Below, piece by piece: positions 62,158 to 64,000 of a stretch of 64,000 bases of DNA. The stretch spans positions 1 to 64,000 of the forward strand of contig CAYPCW010000003.1 of the NCBI GenBank assembly GCA_964409335.1, in the 5' to 3' direction. Position numbers and translations under genes: made by a program. This DNA is from JABMOW01 sp964409335. GTDB lineage: Bacteria; Fidelibacterota; Marinisomatia; SCGC-AAA003-L08; JACNLC01. Positions within the stretch are counted from its first letter, which is position 1; each line of letters opens with the position of its first letter. The notes under the pieces were generated by a model. It worked only from the letters and a program-made list of their open reading frames with translations. It was not told the origin of the DNA and ran no database searches.

Positions 62158-64000
62158 CTAATAGCCGAATAATTCTTCCAGCGTCAGGTATTTGATTTCG
62201 CCATAATCTGCGAGGACGGCAAGGTTCAGATCTTTCACATTACCGATGATCATGATCTGATATTTCCGTCCTTTCACATGTTTCTCAAAGAAATCTTTAA
62301 TCTCCCGAATGGTCATTTTATCCAGTCTATCGTAAACATCTTTCCGGATGTCGTGATCTAATCCCCGTTTCTGAGCAGTGAGGTAATTAAATAGTATACT
62401 GGATCGTGTCACCCGGTCTGTCTGGATTTTATTCGCTACCGCATCCACAGAAGATTCAAAAGATACCCTGGACTCGGGAAGTTCATTCAATAGTTCAAAC
62501 ATGGCGCTCATGGCTTCGGGGAGTTTATCTACCTGCGTACCGATGTATGCCATTACATGGTGATAGTCTTCCATCTTATCCGGATCATCATAAGTGGCAA
62601 ACACCGAATATGCAAGCGCTTTTGCCTCCCGAATCGTCTGGAAAGTGATGGAGGACATACTCCCTCCGTAATAGGTGTTGAAGAGCGTACGTTCAGCAAC
62701 ATTGTGAGGATTGTATAATTCCCCCTTGGATAAAAACATGATCTCTGCCTGTTTCATATCATAATTCACAATAAACACCCGATTCTTGTCCGAATCCAGT
62801 TCAGTAAATTTCATCGCCGGAGGGATCGGACTCAGGATATCCGGCCGTTGATGATAGGTATCGACGATACCTTTGACGACCGGGATGTCCGCAGGCCCAT
62901 AGTAGAGAATAGTATGTTTAAAAATCGCAAGATTGTGGATTTTTGCCAGAAGCGTGCCGGAAGAAATCTTCATGATCTCATTCTGAGATAGTATATGAGT
63001 GAAGGGGGAATTTTTACCATACTTCCCATAATTCAAAAGTCCGCCCCACAGAATTTTATTTTTCGATAATTTATTGTCCGCCCGGACCTTTAATTGATCT
63101 GCTTTCAAATTTTCAAGCGCTGATTCATTTGCCTGAGCGTCTGATAGCAGACTCTCGAAAAGTCGAATTCCCTTCTCCATTTTTTCCTGAAGACCCGAAA
63201 GACTCACCCATATTTGCTCCTCAGAAGCATTGACAGAAAAGGAACATCCGATTTTATAAAATTCCTGATTGATTTCTGCTGGCGAATACTGTGAAGTCCC
63301 CAGATAATTGAGATAGTTCAGTGCAATGTCGAGACCGGGATCGTTGTTGGTTCCCATTTCAAACAGATATACCAGGCGGAACAGGTCGTTTTCTGTGTTC
63401 TTCGCAAAATACATGGGGATACCCTCATTCAACTGATGACGCTGAATATCTTTTTGGTAATCGATGAAAACCGGTTTGATTTCAGGTACTTTTGCTTCTG
63501 TCATTGATTTCGCAAAATGTGACATACCTTCCCGGTTTATATCCAATGGCGTGATCTCTGGTTTGGTCACTTTCATGACGTTCTGATCTTCTCCCACACG
63601 CTTATAAACGACAGCATAATTATTTTTGAAGGATTGGGTGGCAAAGCGGACAATATCCTGTTTGGTAAATTTGGCATACCGTTCATGCTTATGCACCTCG
63701 TTTTCCCATGATCTCCCCTGAATAAAAGCATTTACAAAGGCATGTGCTCTTACCCAGTTATTTTCATACCCTTTCAATTCCTTTAGTTTCAAATCATTCC
63801 GAACCGCATCCAAAAGCCAGTCGGGGAACTCCCCTTTTTTGAGCAATTCCAGCTGATACAAAAGGAGATCTTTGACTTCCTCAAGCGATTGCCCTTCCCG
63901 TGGACGGCCAACCAGGGTATACACACTGTAATCCTTAAAAATTTGGGGAAAGGCAAAAGCGCCCAGCACCTTTTGCTCCTGGTTCAAATTCAGATCAATC
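62158..64000 (-). CDS. M16-family metallopeptidase, C-terminal part (5' end outside window)
   Basis: At least 613 residues are visible; the frame stays open to the right edge, so the N-terminal zinc motif (HxxEH) is missing from view. Two M16-like units are seen: the first ends with a helical domain (LLYQLELLKKGEFPDWLLDAV), the second (about 195-609) has MYFAKNTENDLFRLVYLFEMG, YYGGSMSSITFQTIREAKALAYSVFA and the closing helices. FQTIREAKALAYSV is the conserved M16 C-terminal R-E-x-x-x-L-A-Y motif. Likely a periplasmic or cytoplasmic peptide-degrading enzyme; signal peptide not visible. Confidence 0.85.
   Translation of the reverse strand, partial: IDLNLNQEQKVLGAFAFPQIFKDYSVYTLVGRPREGQSLEEVKDLLLYQLELLKKGEFPDWLLDAVRNDLKLKELKGYENNWVRAHAFVNAFIQGRSWENEVHKHERYAKFTKQDIVRFATQSFKNNYAVVYKRVGEDQNVMKVTKPEITPLDINREGMSHFAKSMTEAKVPEIKPVFIDYQKDIQRHQLNEGIPMYFAKNTENDLFRLVYLFEMGTNNDPGLDIALNYLNYLGTSQYSPAEINQEFYKIGCSFSVNASEEQIWVSLSGLQEKMEKGIRLFESLLSDAQANESALENLKADQLKVRADNKLSKNKILWGGLLNYGKYGKNSPFTHILSQNEIMKISSGTLLAKIHNLAIFKHTILYYGPADIPVVKGIVDTYHQRPDILSPIPPAMKFTELDSDKNRVFIVNYDMKQAEIMFLSKGELYNPHNVAERTLFNTYYGGSMSSITFQTIREAKALAYSVFATYDDPDKMEDYHHVMAYIGTQVDKLPEAMSAMFELLNELPESRVSFESSVDAVANKIQTDRVTRSSILFNYLTAQKRGLDHDIRKDVYDRLDKMTIREIKDFFEKHVKGRKYQIMIIGNVKDLNLAVLADYGEIKYLTLEELFGY

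Noticed and set aside
1..64000. tRNA, rRNA, CRISPR arrays, insertion sequences, attachment sites, prophage or defence genes
   Set aside because: Looked for in gaps and among the proteins; nothing with supporting motifs was found.

Overview
This window is a dense stretch of about 60 protein genes from a diderm (LPS-making) bacterium of moderate-to-low GC. It most likely belongs to the FCB superphylum, and my best guess is Candidatus Marinimicrobia (SAR406) or a close relative. The pointers are a fused LpxC-FabZ, a Bacteroidetes-type alternative GlmU, a TonB-dependent receptor paired with a DUF4249 lipoprotein, long Asp/Gly-rich calcium-binding-like inserts in outer-membrane proteins, and a rewired bamA/skp/lpx operon. 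The lineage is inferred from protein style; there is no rRNA here. I found no tRNA, rRNA, CRISPR array, transposase or prophage gene.

Layout. 1-6600: end of a TonB-dependent receptor, a PAP2 phosphatase, DUF3467 and zinc-ribbon genes, a twice-frameshifted F420-type oxidoreductase pseudogene, alternative glmU and a small unknown. 6665-14067: M23 peptidase, rhomboid protease, then a nucleoside salvage run (cdd-udk-tdk-CNT transporter-adk-coaE). 14078-17000: NfeD/FloA membrane module. 17351-29488: envelope and surface-sugar block (LpxL-like acyltransferase, tsaC, MsbA-like exporter, ispD, two glycosyltransferases including a GT29 sialyltransferase-like protein, neuA, an LTA-synthase-like membrane enzyme, neuB, KdsC-like phosphatase, waaA, DUF3108). 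29441-40361 on the minus strand: uppS-bamA-skp-lpxD-lpxC/fabZ-lpxA-unknown-dxr-rseP, with mrp upstream. 40506-44697: ferredoxin, MFS transporter, rng-rplU-rpmA. 44911-49809: ECF sigma factor, likely anti-sigma factor, then three beta-helix/adhesin-like envelope proteins. 49955-54690: a near-perfect sigma-54 promoter in front of a PDZ protein, then DUF4390-NtrY-NtrX. 54842-58764: TonB receptor plus DUF4249 lipoprotein. 58799-64000 minus: Lon-domain protein, elbB, queG, a small lipoprotein and an M16 peptidase cut by the window edge.

Main points for a second look: (1) lpxA has no ATG/GTG/TTG start that gives a full-length enzyme; the reading frame reaches full length only from an ATA or ATT codon overlapping the lpxC-fabZ stop. 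(2) An apparently complete nonulosonic (sialic) acid cassette with an animal-NANS-like synthase and a GT29 transferase sits beside Kdo/LPS genes. (3) A sigma-54 promoter stands close to its probable activator NtrX and drives a lone PDZ envelope protein. (4) A bactofilin-like repeat domain is fused to an Omp85-like barrel inside an ECF-sigma operon.
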